Assembly (NCBI GenBank): GCA_963932465.1
Contig: OZ010794.1
Span: 443,177,502 to 443,241,501, forward strand
Length of the DNA stretch: 64,000 nucleotides
Direction: 5' to 3'
DNA from: Maratus speciosus
Taxonomy: Eukaryota; Arthropoda; Arachnida; Araneae; Salticidae
The notes under the pieces are model-generated. The model was given only the letters and a program-made list of their open reading frames with translations. It was not told the origin of the DNA and did not search any database. Position numbers and translations under genes: made by a program. Every line of letters begins with the position of its first letter. Positions within the stretch are counted from its first letter, which is position 1. Of the stretch, positions 62,301-64,000 are shown piece after piece.

Positions 62301-63433
62301 TGGTGCTGATTACTTTTTTGTGAAAATCGCCCAACAGGTGGCGCTGCTATGCTGCATTATTCATGATTATCGCTATAGCTCTAACTCAAGAAAAAATGCA
62401 CGAATTTTCACCAAACTTCAGATTTCGTTAGTCCTTAATATAAATTAGTGCTGTTTAATTTTTGGTGTAAATCGCCCAACAGGTGGCGCTGCTGTGCTCC
62501 ATTTTCACGATTTTCGCAAGAGCGGTATCTCAAGAACTATTGCACGGATTTTCATCAAACTTCAGATTTAGTTAGTCCTTGGCATGAATTGACGTGTAAA
62601 TTAGTGCTGTTTAATTTTTGGTGTAAATCGCTCAACAGGTGGCGCTGCTATGCTGTATTTTTTGCGATTTCCGCAATAGCTTTATCTCAAGAACTAACGC
62701 TTAGATTTTCAACAAACTTCAGATTCAGGTATACCTTGATATCATTTAGTGCTGTTTATTTTTAGTGTAAATCGCTCAACAGGTGGCGCTGCTATGCTAC
62801 ATTTTTCAGAATTCCCGCTGTAGCTCTATCTCAAGAACTAATGCACGAATTTTCATCAAACTTCAAATTCAGATATACTTTGATATGAATTGGTGCTAAA
62901 TTCATGTAATTTCTTGTACTATTTAAATGATTTAATTGACGTAATTTATATAGAAGAAAGTTTTGTGATGGCCACAACATACTAGTTTGTTGTTGTTGTT
63001 GTTTTTTAATTCTTTGATGGAATACTAAAACGGATTTTCATTAAATGTGCTGAATTTTCAATCTTTATTATTGATTTTTTTTTTCTTTATGTTTCTAACT
63101 GATACACATAAAACGAACTTTTGATTTATCTTTGAAGATAGTTTCCCGAAATTTTCTAAAAATTAATATTTTTAGATAACTGTATAAAAAGATCTTAACA
63201 TACGTTCGATATTTTATAACATTTTAAATCTGGGAAAACTTTTCTAATCTCTGATTCAGGTTTTCGAGTTTGTTTATATAATGTTTTATGAACATCATTA
63301 AACTATAATGTCGTTTCAAGCTTATTAATTCTATTATGTTTACTTCATTATAGATTTTCACCTTATGGCTCCTTCACCCAGTGTAGAATATGTCGCCAAA
63401 AAGTTCATCAGGCAGGATCGCATTATTGCCAAG
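677..63433 (+). CDS. CRIPT: CRIPT gene span (exons 1-4; final exon beyond the window)
   Basis: CRIPT is a small zinc-binding protein first described as a partner of the third PDZ domain of PSD-95, and later found as a component of the human minor (U12-type) spliceosome. Joining 677-692, 5459-5524, 9831-9885 and 63354-63433 gives 217 coding bases, 72 residues plus one base. Key residues: CDKC at 3-6 (first CxxC), the ITPDPWKAGARNTTE block at 14-28, GRKINENKALT at 31-41, CRIC at 56-59 (second CxxC), and GSHYC at 67-71. Each block matches the animal CRIPT family as I know it. Human CRIPT has 101 residues and reaches the equivalent Gln at 74, so this protein is two residues shorter in the segment before CRIC. 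All junctions are GT/AG with compatible phases. Not seen: the last exon with the remaining cysteines and the PDZ-binding tail. Paralogue versus single orthologue cannot be judged here, but no break is visible. Confidence 0.93.
781..1437. repeat. Tandem duplication of about 351 bp
   Basis: The segment starting TTAAGCAAAATATTATTC at 781 recurs at 1132 with point differences and small indels, including the shared strings AGGCAGGAATAT, CTTGGTTATTCTG and CACTGGCCATAAAGACAAGG. The second copy ends near 1437. Confidence 0.8.
1442..1960 (-). pseudogene. Duplicated minus-strand hydrophobic ORF segment, unrecognised
   Basis: On the minus strand an open frame through 1645-1442 reads RKALIQGLLIASLANFVYYL, continues to NPKHAYKPV and EEFQDGG, and then meets a stop. 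About 182 bases upstream on that strand, a second copy of the same DNA reads EVLIQLLLIATLGSFVFYV. The two copies share flanking motifs (GAATTCGGC, GCATTCTCAAAATTC). Both keep one membrane-spanning-like stretch. There is no ATG in a good context and no defined exon borders. I do not recognise the protein. The layout (one helix, then a charged tail) loosely recalls small mitochondrial subunits, but this is not evidence of identity. Confidence 0.3.
3126..3700 (+). repeat. GGTTCCGT...ACGGAACC interspersed repeat
   Basis: It begins AGGGTTCCGTACTC, has the 8-bp inverted pair GGTTCCGT / ACGGAACC around 3128-3158, and continues with CTGTCTGTCACAGCC and text about 500 bases long. From memory this start closely resembles a repeat very common in Lepidoptera. 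The 3' limit is not clear. Confidence 0.5.
3848..4790. repeat. Element with GTGGGGAAG / TTCCATTCCACT inverted ends
   Basis: The left end GAGGAGAGTGGGGAAGAATGG is roughly mirrored by CCATTCCACTCCACTTTCCCC at 4763-4790. Related strings (GGGAGGTATGGGACA, CATTCCTCCC) occur inside. It is probably a decayed DNA transposon or MITE with no coding capacity. Confidence 0.4.
5459..5524 (+). CDS. CRIPT: CRIPT coding exon 2
   Basis: The exon is 66 bases. The leading GT completes Cys6, then come 21 codons (EKKLGKVITPDPWKAGARNT, then T), then a single G that starts Glu28. The acceptor is TCACTAG and the donor is ACAG|GTATTT. The encoded block PDPWKAGARNTT is the most recognisable CRIPT signature. The first two frames of the exon contain stops, so the phase is unambiguous and agrees with both neighbouring exons. 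Confidence 0.95.
5966..6479. mobile_element. TIR element with TA target duplication (mariner-type, non-autonomous)
   Basis: Starts CAGTCAACTCTGTGAAATC and ends with its approximate complement GATTTCAGAAAGTTGACTG. TA lies on each side (5964-5965, 6480-6481). It is 514 bp long with no ORF. Confidence 0.7.
6552..6790 (+). repeat. Interspersed repeat, copy 1 (GGATATATATC family)
   Basis: It shares TCAATGGATATATAT, TATTTATTTTCAAAATATCA and TTTTCGACTGTT-like strings, in the same order, with 61675-61830. Its 64-bp core is rich in GATAT. Confidence 0.5.
6880..7750. repeat. Block of seven degenerate subrepeats
   Basis: A motif of the form GGCTAAAA...TTCCTTTTA...AAAATCGCCAC..AAC recurs at about 6899, 7018, 7203, 7358, 7431, 7567 and 7739. 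Spacing is irregular (73-185 bases), suggesting an old tandem array inside a transposon. Confidence 0.5.
8234..8347. repeat. 38-bp unit repeated three times
   Basis: The unit TTGAAGCAATTTTAGTCCAT plus TAAATTTTGTTCTAAATC occurs three times head to tail. The third copy has one substitution. Confidence 0.9.
8408..8698. mobile_element. Foldback element (nearly perfect inverted repeat)
   Basis: The left arm starts CATATCACAATATATATTCC and the right arm ends GGAATGTATATTGTGATATG. The arms run about 130 bases and meet around 8545, with the inner strings CATTCTGATGA and AGTTGAAACATGTC. It would fold into one long hairpin in RNA. Confidence 0.8.
9293..9683. mobile_element. Foldback element just before CRIPT exon 3
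   Basis: The arms pair AAATAAGCAACA...TACTTAATTCATAATAC with its complement at 9644-9683. Inner arm strings include AAATCCCTAG and CAGGGGAACTGCTG / CAGCAGTTCCCCT. The loop is about 30 bases. Confidence 0.8.
9831..9885 (+). CDS. CRIPT: CRIPT coding exon 3
   Basis: The exon is 55 bases. The leading AA completes Glu28, then 17 codons read GGGRKINENKALTANKA, then AG starts Arg46. The acceptor is CCTGTAG and the donor CTAG|GTAAAT, both good matches to consensus. The human protein has ESGGRK where this one has EGGGRK. GRK(I/L)NENKALT is a family signature. The other two frames contain stops. Confidence 0.95.
10833..13324. mobile_element. hAT-like element with AAATCGCGATTT palindromes
   Basis: Left end TAGGCCTGGGC; right end GCCCAGTCCTA. 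The flanks are GTCATGAC (10825-10832) and GTCATGAG (13325-13332), an 8-bp target duplication with one mismatch. Just inside the left end, the palindromes AAATCGCGATTT and AAATCGATTT repeat over 10845-11390, and the same motif returns at 13237-13310 next to the right end. The interior is AT-rich and non-coding. Confidence 0.65.
13333..14248. other. No recognisable feature
   Basis: AT-rich intron sequence. It contains an imperfect repetition of ACTGGCTACT around 13905-13980, but no element ends or coding potential. Confidence 0.5.
14249..14695. mobile_element. Long-TIR MITE with CCTTAAGG ends
   Basis: Left CCTTAAGGGG...TCACTCAGC and right GCTGAGTGACCAGTCCCCTT. The arms remain similar for about 200 bases each (for example CTCCTCGGGAAATT against AATTTCCCGAGGAG). 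Confidence 0.7.
14696..17938. other. AT-rich stretch with one AT microsatellite
   Basis: (AT)n lies at about 16102-16142. Otherwise there is no ORF with family resemblance, no element ends and no tRNA. I see nothing else here. Confidence 0.5.
17947..18971. mobile_element. hAT-type non-autonomous element with perfect 8-bp duplication
   Basis: Starts TAGGGATGCACCGAATA and ends TATTCATCCCTA. GTAAAGCT lies directly on both sides (17939-17946, 18972-18979). Both subterminal zones are made of overlapping CCGAATATTCGG palindromes (17965-18040; 18805-18945). It has no transposase. Confidence 0.85.
19383..20444. mobile_element. Tc1/mariner-type TIR element, copy 1
   Basis: CAGTCGTGGGGAAAAAAGTA at the left; the right end closes with CACGACTG. 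The TIRs extend into ATTATCGTAGAAGAAA and its complement. TA on each side. 1062 bp, no ORF. It is the inverse-oriented partner of 31668-32725. Confidence 0.8.
20960..21700. repeat. Degenerate tandem repeat downstream of the JHAMT-like gene
   Basis: The motif CATATGTTATACAAAATGTT and TCATTAAGTTTTCACAT recur about every 117-146 bases (near 20994, 21135, 21281, 21411, 21527, 21667). A G14 run begins the block at 20961. It overlaps the likely 3' UTR. Confidence 0.6.
21614..21619 (-). terminator. Candidate poly(A) signal of the JHAMT-like gene
   Basis: AATAAA on the minus strand, about 150 bases after the TGA stop. It is the first such hexamer downstream. It lies inside a degenerate tandem repeat, so it may not be the only site used. 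Confidence 0.45.
21771..21949 (-). CDS. jhamt: JHAMT-like coding exon 4 (C-terminal)
   Basis: The exon is 179 bases. AT completes Asp215, followed by 58 codons and TGA at 21773-21771. The acceptor is TTTATTTAG. The product reads CVVAINPFIKRIP, then a helix-rich stretch ERDEFVEDCIRTLGAI, and ends YKLLVAHATKN. The INPF-x-RIP string followed by a closing hydrophobic LLVA strand is characteristic of JHAMT-type proteins. The second codon in from the splice site restores the frame set by exon 3, which supports the junction. Confidence 0.92.
21771..36106 (-). CDS. jhamt: JHAMT-like SAM-dependent methyltransferase, complete gene of four coding exons
   Basis: This is a class I methyltransferase of the juvenile hormone acid methyltransferase group. 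In insects JHAMT transfers a methyl group from S-adenosylmethionine to the carboxyl of farnesoic acid or JH acid, in the cytosol. Exons 36106-35894, 34374-34093, 23660-23513 and 21949-21771 join to 822 bases, 273 residues plus stop, the usual family length. Features: start MIDPELYVKSNPFQ, with Gln14 in the place known for substrate contact; SAM motif I VLDIGCGTGDV at 37-47; acidic GID at 64-66; VLDIAGD at 88-94; FYCLHW at 111-116, with Trp116 matching the second substrate-linked residue; LMRPGGQCLLVF at 130-141; VAINPFIKRIP at 218-228; C-terminus KLLVAHATKN. All introns are GT/AG with matching phases (0, 0, 1). Chelicerates are thought to use methyl farnesoate or other terpenoids rather than JH III, so the substrate is uncertain. 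It lies antisense inside CRIPT intron 3. Confidence 0.92.
21950..23512 (-). other. JHAMT-like intron 3 (1563 bp)
   Basis: A GT/AG intron starting GTAATC and ending ATTTAG. It contains the poly(A)-tailed retroposon-like block at 22990-23341 and a GGCAACGCCGGACAC-type string (minus strand, about 22217-22232) that resembles Helitron-associated repeats. Confidence 0.85.
22990..23341 (+). mobile_element. Retroposon-like sequence with a poly(A) tail
   Basis: A GC-richer block (CCGCCGCGGCGAGCGCCCCC near 23178; CTAGGTTCGTCGGTCCCC) ends in more than 30 A residues. Its front part (ATGGCATGTTTGATATTGAA ... CATTCAAAAGAAT) recurs at 42176-42265. This fits a SINE or other retroposed transcript, but I find no A/B box. 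Confidence 0.4.
23513..23660 (-). CDS. jhamt: JHAMT-like coding exon 3
   Basis: The exon is 148 bases: 49 codons plus the first base of Asp215. Acceptor CTATTGCAG|GAT and donor TTAGAG|GTAATC. It begins DVNEYVPD and contains MMEDVGLNTVEC, the family's variable substrate-lid region (the usual form is a DVGF-V-xC string; here Leu replaces Phe), and ends TTMLR. The plus strand of the same bases happens to read VCAMCW, which mimics part of CRIPT exon 5 but is antisense coincidence. Confidence 0.9.
24525..24844. repeat. Inverted repeat pair
   Basis: GCAGATGTCATATACGCACC at 24527-24546 is mirrored by GGTGCGTATATGACATCTG at 24825-24843. It is possibly a small TIR element of about 320 bp. Surrounding text is rich in GGCG/CGCC motifs. 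Confidence 0.6.
25633..25838. mobile_element. piggyBac-type MITE (short family)
   Basis: TTAA on both sides (25629-25632, 25839-25842). Ends CCCTTTCAGGGGCAAGG and CCGCCCTTGAAGGGG. It is the reverse-oriented relative of 37025-37238 and 58546-58755, sharing the GTGCCAATGTGG string. Confidence 0.75.
26584..26661 (+). pseudogene. Truncated hAT transposase N-terminus (zinc finger stub)
   Basis: Reads PETVPVCLICNKNVTIVK then SSNI. A Val-Cys-Leu-Ile-Cys start followed by a Lys-x-x-Asn string is typical of the BED-like zinc finger at the start of hAT proteins of the GTF2IRD2/ZBED5 type. The histidine pair that should follow (RHxxxxH) is absent, and the frame runs into AT-rich sequence. It sits 187 bases from the right end of the hAT element and is read toward that end. 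Confidence 0.55.
26989..27740 (-). repeat. GGCGCTGC-subrepeat family, copy A
   Basis: Begins CTAGTCGGATGTGGCAACCC and TTTCTTCTATCTCATACATG, then repeats a unit of about 145 bp built on GCAGCGCCACCTGTTGGGCG, GATTTACACC, TCTGAAGTTTGATGAAA and CCGTGCATTAG. On the minus strand the block ends CTAG|T, like copies B and C. Confidence 0.75.
28476..29040. mobile_element. piggyBac-type MITE
   Basis: TTAA at 28472-28475 and 29041-29044; ends CCCCTTAATCCTCGC and GCGGCCGTTAAGGGG. Subterminal inverted text (TATCACGGGCTG / GGGCACGAG-like) follows. 565 bp, non-coding. Confidence 0.75.
29104..29911. repeat. 116-bp tandem array, about seven copies
   Basis: The marker AAGGTTATTTTTCAA recurs at exactly 29115, 29231, 29347, 29463, 29579, 29695 and 29811. 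Each unit contains CCTTTTTCGAACCCTTAACG and CTTGATCCACTCAATATTTAAG. Copies differ by only one or two bases (A/C in CAATATTT or CAACATTT; one GATACAC), pointing to recent expansion or active homogenisation. Confidence 0.95.
30769..30925. repeat. Fragment of the CCGAATATTCGG hAT family
   Basis: AATTCACCGAATAGTGATTTTGGCC matches the left end of 17947-18971, followed by four CGAATATTCGG palindromes. No right end or duplication is visible. The next bases (GGGTCCTTTAAAGGACCCAA, about 30950) match a motif at about 50808. Confidence 0.65.
31031..31497. mobile_element. Long-TIR MITE CCGGGTGTCCC, TA-flanked
   Basis: Left CCGGGTGTCCCAAAAATGAC and right GTCATTTTTGAGACACCCGG, with the similarity continuing about 70 bases inward (GATGGATTTT, ATTCAATAACTTG). 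TA at 31029-31030 and 31498-31499. Confidence 0.8.
31668..32725. mobile_element. Tc1/mariner-type TIR element, copy 2
   Basis: CAGTCGTGG... and ...CCACGACTG ends with TA on both sides. The interior is the reverse complement of copy 1 (for example CTAGGCATAGTTTGAACCG here against CGGTTCAAACTATGCCTAG there). 1058 bp, no ORF. Confidence 0.8.
33285..33466. mobile_element. Short hAT-type element with 8-bp duplication
   Basis: Starts TAGTGCTGCACAACCT; the right side reads GGCCCGCGGGCCACAGG, then TTGTGCACC, ending CACCCCTA. CCGTACAA flanks both sides exactly (33277-33284, 33467-33474). The right end has a small extra copy of the terminal GTGCAC motif. It lies 0.6 kb past the exon 2 donor of the JHAMT-like gene. 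Confidence 0.75.
34093..34374 (-). CDS. jhamt: JHAMT-like coding exon 2
   Basis: The exon is 282 bases, 94 codons, phase 0 at both ends, with acceptor ATTTCAG|GTG and donor TTG|GTAAGT. It encodes the second half of the SAM fold: VLDIAGD, then VFSFYCLHWIKNLRKAL and LMRPGGQCLLVF. It ends at WEKYML, where the family continues with a D-V dipeptide; exon 3 starts with exactly that. Confidence 0.93.
34517..34964. repeat. GTGCGTTCG family, copy a
   Basis: Opens AGATGCATTCGTAATTATAT, contains the CCGTCCGTCTGTCTG run and AAAACTACCCAACGAATGG, and closes TACGAACGCACCT. It is the shortest of three copies (others 37467-38021 and 38910-39614). Confidence 0.7.
35335..35732. mobile_element. Foldback TIR element in JHAMT-like intron 1
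   Basis: GACCGGGAG...CAGCACAGACAATCACCTCA on the left pairs with TGAGGTAATTGTTTGTGCTG...CCCGGTC on the right. The arms are about 170 bases each and contain CCGATTTTAGCGGCTGACTCG and its complement. TA on both sides. Confidence 0.8.
35894..36106 (-). CDS. jhamt: JHAMT-like coding exon 1
   Basis: The exon has 71 codons from ATG at 36106-36104 to Met71, with donor ATG|GTAAGT (perfect). It carries the N-terminal PELYxKxNPFQxRDA block and SAM motif I (VLDIGCGTGDV). A pyrimidine-rich stretch ending TTTTAAG just before 36114 could be the acceptor of a preceding non-coding exon, so the transcription start may be further upstream. Confidence 0.93.
37025..37238. mobile_element. piggyBac-type MITE (short family), degraded flanks
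   Basis: Ends CCCCTTGAAGGGCGG and TTGCCCTTCAAAGGG; flanks TTAC and TTGG instead of TTAA. Shares ATATCCCACTTAATTTTAA and CCACATTGGCACC with the other two copies. Confidence 0.6.
37467..38021. repeat. GTGCGTTCG family, copy b
   Basis: AGGTGCGTTCGTAATTATAT at the left, TAGTACGAACGCACCT at the right. Inside, a unit of about 165 bp (GAATGGTCTGAAATTTTAAA ... TTTAATTACAGGGACAGTCA ... GCATTTTAATGAT) occurs twice. Flanking text CATTTGCCACGTTTG is shared with copy c, so the true end lies further right. Confidence 0.75.
38910..39614. repeat. GTGCGTTCG family, copy c
   Basis: Same ends as copy b. The internal unit (GGTCTGAAATTTTAAATATA, CAGGGACAGTCAAAAGTTTT, CAAGTGCATTTTAATGATG) is present three times, so copies differ by unit number. 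Confidence 0.75.
40090..40163 (+). repeat. Degraded tRNA-like sequence (SINE head or tRNA pseudogene)
   Basis: Contains a B-box GGTTCGATTCC and a possible anticodon stem TTGGA/TCCAA, but the acceptor stem pairs at only 5 of 7 positions, the T stem has a mismatch, and the base before the would-be anticodon is not T. The 43310-43376 segment is a related copy (GTTTCGAGTCCCAGCCTGGA). Confidence 0.4.
41546..42160. mobile_element. Long inverted-repeat element
   Basis: Arms of nearly 300 bases pair TAAACAAAAACC...GCCCGAGAAG...CACCCTAAAACATTAG with their complements (CTAATGTTTTAGGGTG...CTTCTCGGGC...GGTTTTTGTTTA). The spacer around 41840-41890 is short. Non-coding. Confidence 0.8.
43310..43376 (+). 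repeat. Degraded tRNA-like sequence, second copy
   Basis: GTTTCGAGTCCC with CCAGCCTGGACAT parallels the 40090-40163 copy (GGTTCGATTCCCGG...TTGGACAT), including the preceding CCAAGGG. It has one extra T in the B-box region and no full cloverleaf. Confidence 0.35.
44470..44640 (+). pseudogene. Possible relic of an LTR retrotransposon gag
   Basis: One frame reads FNSQAFQFYAFTAKNESENV then SESFVLLCSEFANHLK. An F/Y-x-F followed by a short acidic stretch and (V)SE-x-FV-x-L-x-x-x-A is reminiscent of gag proteins of Ty3/gypsy-like elements. Stops follow in this frame and no protease, reverse transcriptase or LTR is visible nearby. Confidence 0.25.
44983..45077. repeat. hAT-like end fragment (GGCCCGACGCGGCCCG)
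   Basis: A GC-rich segment ending GTGCAGACCTCTA; its complement TAGAGGTCTGCACGGGCC resembles hAT-type termini. No matching left end or duplication was found. Confidence 0.35.
45224..45685 (+). mobile_element. Short Helitron-like element
   Basis: Begins TCTACATATATATAAAAG and ends GTGAGCGCAGTGAGCAGG then GAGCACCCCTAG before a T. The terminal design matches 23992-26202. No coding content. Confidence 0.45.
45911..47037 (-). repeat. GGCGCTGC-subrepeat family, copy B
   Basis: Starts CTAGTCGGATGTACCAATCC; about six units of GCGCCACCTGTTGGGCGATT follow. After them come a CAGACAGACAGACTCACAGA run (46846-46916), ACGTGTAAATCCGTCGAAAA and AGATAGAAGAAAGTA. Read on the minus strand it has the same order as copy C. 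Confidence 0.8.
47345..47854. mobile_element. piggyBac-type MITE
   Basis: TTAA at 47341-47344 and 47855-47858; ends CCCTTAAATGCATGA and AGGCATTTAAGGG. 510 bp, non-coding. Confidence 0.75.
47859..51470. other. AT-rich intron stretch with homopolymer and simple repeats
   Basis: Runs of T (about 48218-48257, 48915-48950, 50397-50417), C14 then (CA)n at about 48866-48891, G10 at 50418 and (TA)n at 50592-50632. A GAAGGGTCCTTTAAAGGGCC string near 50806 matches one at 30950. No gene is visible. Confidence 0.5.
51480..53560. repeat. Two-copy tandem repeat, about 780-bp unit, rich in GGGCCC
   Basis: CCTTGGGGCCCGATACAAGG followed by CCCCTTGAAGTTTTTG near 51690 recurs as CCTTGGGGCGCGGTTCAGC and CCCCTTGAAGTTTTTG near 52472. 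The order of CTAGGGCCC, TTCATGTTAGGG, CAGACTTCAGCTA and CCCAACTACATTC is kept in both copies. A CTCACTCACTCACATACAGA run precedes the first copy. No protein is recognised. Confidence 0.7.
53727..54227. mobile_element. piggyBac-type MITE
   Basis: TTAA at 53723-53726 and 54228-54231; ends CCCTTCACTGCATGAA and GGTGCAGTGAAGGA. 501 bp, interior with T-rich runs, non-coding. Confidence 0.75.
54232..54276 (+). repeat. Helitron-like 3' terminus
   Basis: CCCCGGGCAAAACCAGGCGG, then GTCTGCTAG and a T. A GC hairpin followed by CTAG|T fits Helitron 3' ends. The 5' end was not located. Confidence 0.35.
54973..56370. mobile_element. TIR element of about 1.4 kb with a hAT-type end inside
   Basis: CACTGGTCAACAAATTTAAA...CAGAAATTAGTTG on the left matches CAACTAATTTCAG...GTCCC...TTGTTCATTG on the right in inverse. 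Within it, 55755-55825 reads GTACACGTACCTTAGGTTGG then AAACCGCTG, a hAT-like terminus in the outward orientation, suggesting a nested insertion. Confidence 0.55.
57064..57301 (+). mobile_element. tRNA-related SINE
   Basis: A B-box GGTTCGAATCC lies at about 57114-57124 in a tRNA-like head, followed by a unique body (GGCCTTATCGTTCG, TTTGGGTAACCTTGCG, CTACATCCCTCATG). The element is flanked by near-matching CGTGGATTTCTGA (57051-57063) and CGTGGATTCTGA (57302-57313), a plausible target duplication, followed by a TA microsatellite. Confidence 0.6.
58249..59290. mobile_element. MITE with inverted repeats of about 230 bp
   Basis: ATATCTAACAAAAACATAGC through GAACTTGGCAAGTTTTT at the left is mirrored by AAAACTTGCCAAGTTC through GCTATGTTTTTGTTAGATAT at the right, with high identity. 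The interior carries one degraded TTAA-type MITE (58546-58755) and a CTCAGGC...CTTTGCC cluster near 58820-58880. Confidence 0.8.
58546..58755. mobile_element. piggyBac-type MITE (short family), nested and degraded
   Basis: CCCTTTGAAGGATGG and GCCCCTGAAGGG ends, with ATATCCCACCTAATTTTAA inside as in 37025-37238. The flanks have lost TTAA. Confidence 0.55.
60090..60965. repeat. 147-bp tandem repeat, about six copies
   Basis: AATTG(C/T)TTAAAATAC recurs at about 60099, 60247, 60394, 60541, 60687 and 60835. Each unit has GGGTTAA, ACTTTTTCAAAATTTTATGA and TGTTCAGCTATAA. It ends in GAACGGGCTCTGTGACGGAC. Confidence 0.85.
61400..61424. repeat. (CAGT)n microsatellite in a repeat of about 550 bp
   Basis: GAGTCAGTCAGTCAGTCAGT follows TGATGAGTGAGTCAG. 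The surrounding 61080-61670 contains repeated TTGGCGAC/GTCGCCAA text and a short hairpin ACACGGC...GCCGTGT (61625-61668). Confidence 0.6.
61675..61830 (+). repeat. Interspersed repeat, copy 2 (GGATATATATG family)
   Basis: Collinear with 6552-6790: TCAATGGATATATATG, TATTTATTTTCAAAATATCA, TATTTTCAGCCAAAACGACT. Confidence 0.5.
61886..62985 (+). repeat. GGCGCTGC-subrepeat family, copy C
   Basis: Begins TTTACTTTCTTCTATCTTTA, then TTTTCGACGGATTTACACG and a GTCTGTCTGTGAGTCTGTCT run. About six units of CAACAGGTGGCGCTGCTATG follow, with ATCTCAAGAACTAATGCAC, and it closes GGCCACAACATACTAG before a T. Opposite orientation to A and B. Confidence 0.8.
63354..63433 (+). CDS. CRIPT: CRIPT coding exon 4
   Basis: The exon is 80 bases. 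The leading A completes Arg46, then 26 codons read FSPYGSFTQCRICRQ followed by KVHQAGSHYCQ, then a G opens the next codon (Gly in the family). The acceptor is CATTATAG and the donor CAAG|GTAAAT. It contributes the second CxxC pair (CRIC) and the first cysteine of the next pair (HYC). A different frame of the same bases opens with ATG and reads MAPSPSVEY; that frame is wrong, because only the phase set by exon 3 gives the CRIPT sequence. Confidence 0.95.
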
Positions 63434-64000
63434 GTAAATATGAATGAAAATATATTTTGTTCCTTATTTATAGTATTTTTAATGTGTAGTAATTTAGTAT
63501 ATATTTTATACAGGTTGCCCACTTTCAACGGTGTCCAATGGCTAATTCCTAAGCCGTTAGTCATAGACGTATAGTTCCAATTACAAAAATGTTTTAAATG
63601 GGTTAAAATATTATTTTAAAAGCCGTTTTGATCCTTAAAAACATTTCTTTAAAACTTACATTTAAATTTTTATACGGTCCCCCGGTCCTATAAGTGATAT
63701 TTAGTAAAAATTTCCTATTACACTAACAAGTAAGATTAAAAAAAAAAAAAAAAGTCCCATTCATCTAACACTAAAATTGACCGAGTTAGAAACTTTGAAC
63801 TGCACGACTTATACCAATTTTCTGCATCTGAGCACAGATACATTGGGCCATGCTTCGAGAGATCGTACACAAAGTGCTTAAAGTATCAGAATGATTTATT
63901 TCGCGTGTACATTTCTGCACTGCAGTTGAAGGGAGTCAGATCGAGCAAGTTTTAAGATAACTTTAATTTTTACCCGACTGCAAAGAAGGGTTATGTGTAT
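63434..64000. other. Start of CRIPT intron 4
   Basis: It begins GTAAAT. I see no sequence for the expected last exon (G-C-A-Y-K-K-G-I-C-A-M-C type) before the window ends, so it must be further downstream. Confidence 0.7.

Larger units (their letters stand above)
9886..63353 (+). other. CRIPT intron 3 (53,468 bp), host of the nested JHAMT-like gene
   Basis: The intron starts GTAAAT after exon 3 and ends TTCATTATAG before exon 4. It makes up more than four fifths of the window. It contains the complete antisense JHAMT-like gene (36106-21771) and most of the mobile elements listed here. No plus-strand CRIPT exon is missing inside it, because exons 3 and 4 are phase-compatible and the joined protein aligns with the family without an internal gap larger than two residues. 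Confidence 0.88.

Noticed and set aside
63371..63574. ATG-initiated frame MAPSPSVEY... across CRIPT exon 4
   Set aside because: It is a shifted reading of a real exon. The phase from exon 3 gives the CRIPT CRIC and GSHYC motifs instead, and this frame runs through the splice donor.

Overview
This is a eukaryotic window: AT-rich, intron-dominated arthropod DNA. The two genes, the very long introns and the repeat content suggest a chelicerate, most likely a spider. That taxon call is inference; no mitochondrial or rDNA marker is present to confirm it.

Almost the whole window lies inside one plus-strand gene, CRIPT (cysteine-rich PDZ-binding protein). Four of its coding exons were assembled by eye: 677-692, 5459-5524, 9831-9885 and 63354-63433. 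All have GT/AG splice sites and consistent phases, and together they give the first 72 residues of a protein of about 100. The last exon, with the C-terminal PDZ ligand, must lie past position 64000. Introns are about 4.8, 4.3 and 53.5 kb.

Inside the 53.5-kb third intron, on the opposite strand, sits a second complete gene: a 273-residue SAM-dependent methyltransferase of the juvenile hormone acid methyltransferase (JHAMT) type. Its exons are 36106-35894, 34374-34093, 23660-23513 and 21949-21771. They carry the Rossmann SAM motif, the FYCLHW segment, the INPF segment and a stop codon, with a possible poly(A) signal at 21619-21614.

The rest is transposon-derived. Well delimited elements include hAT-type elements with 8-bp target duplications (17947-18971, 23908-26848, 33285-33466, probably 10833-13324), a Helitron-like insertion inside the second of these, a cohort of piggyBac-type MITEs bounded by TTAA, Tc1/mariner-type TIR elements with TA duplications (5966-6479, 19383-20444, 31031-31497, 31668-32725, 35335-35732), several long foldback elements, a tRNA-related SINE (57064-57301), and three copies of a repeat with internal GGCGCTGC subrepeats. 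A very uniform 116-bp tandem array lies at 29104-29911. No intact transposase, reverse transcriptase or functional tRNA gene was seen. The two genes have no obvious biochemical link. Their connection is structural: the methyltransferase is an antisense nested gene in a giant intron of a housekeeping gene.
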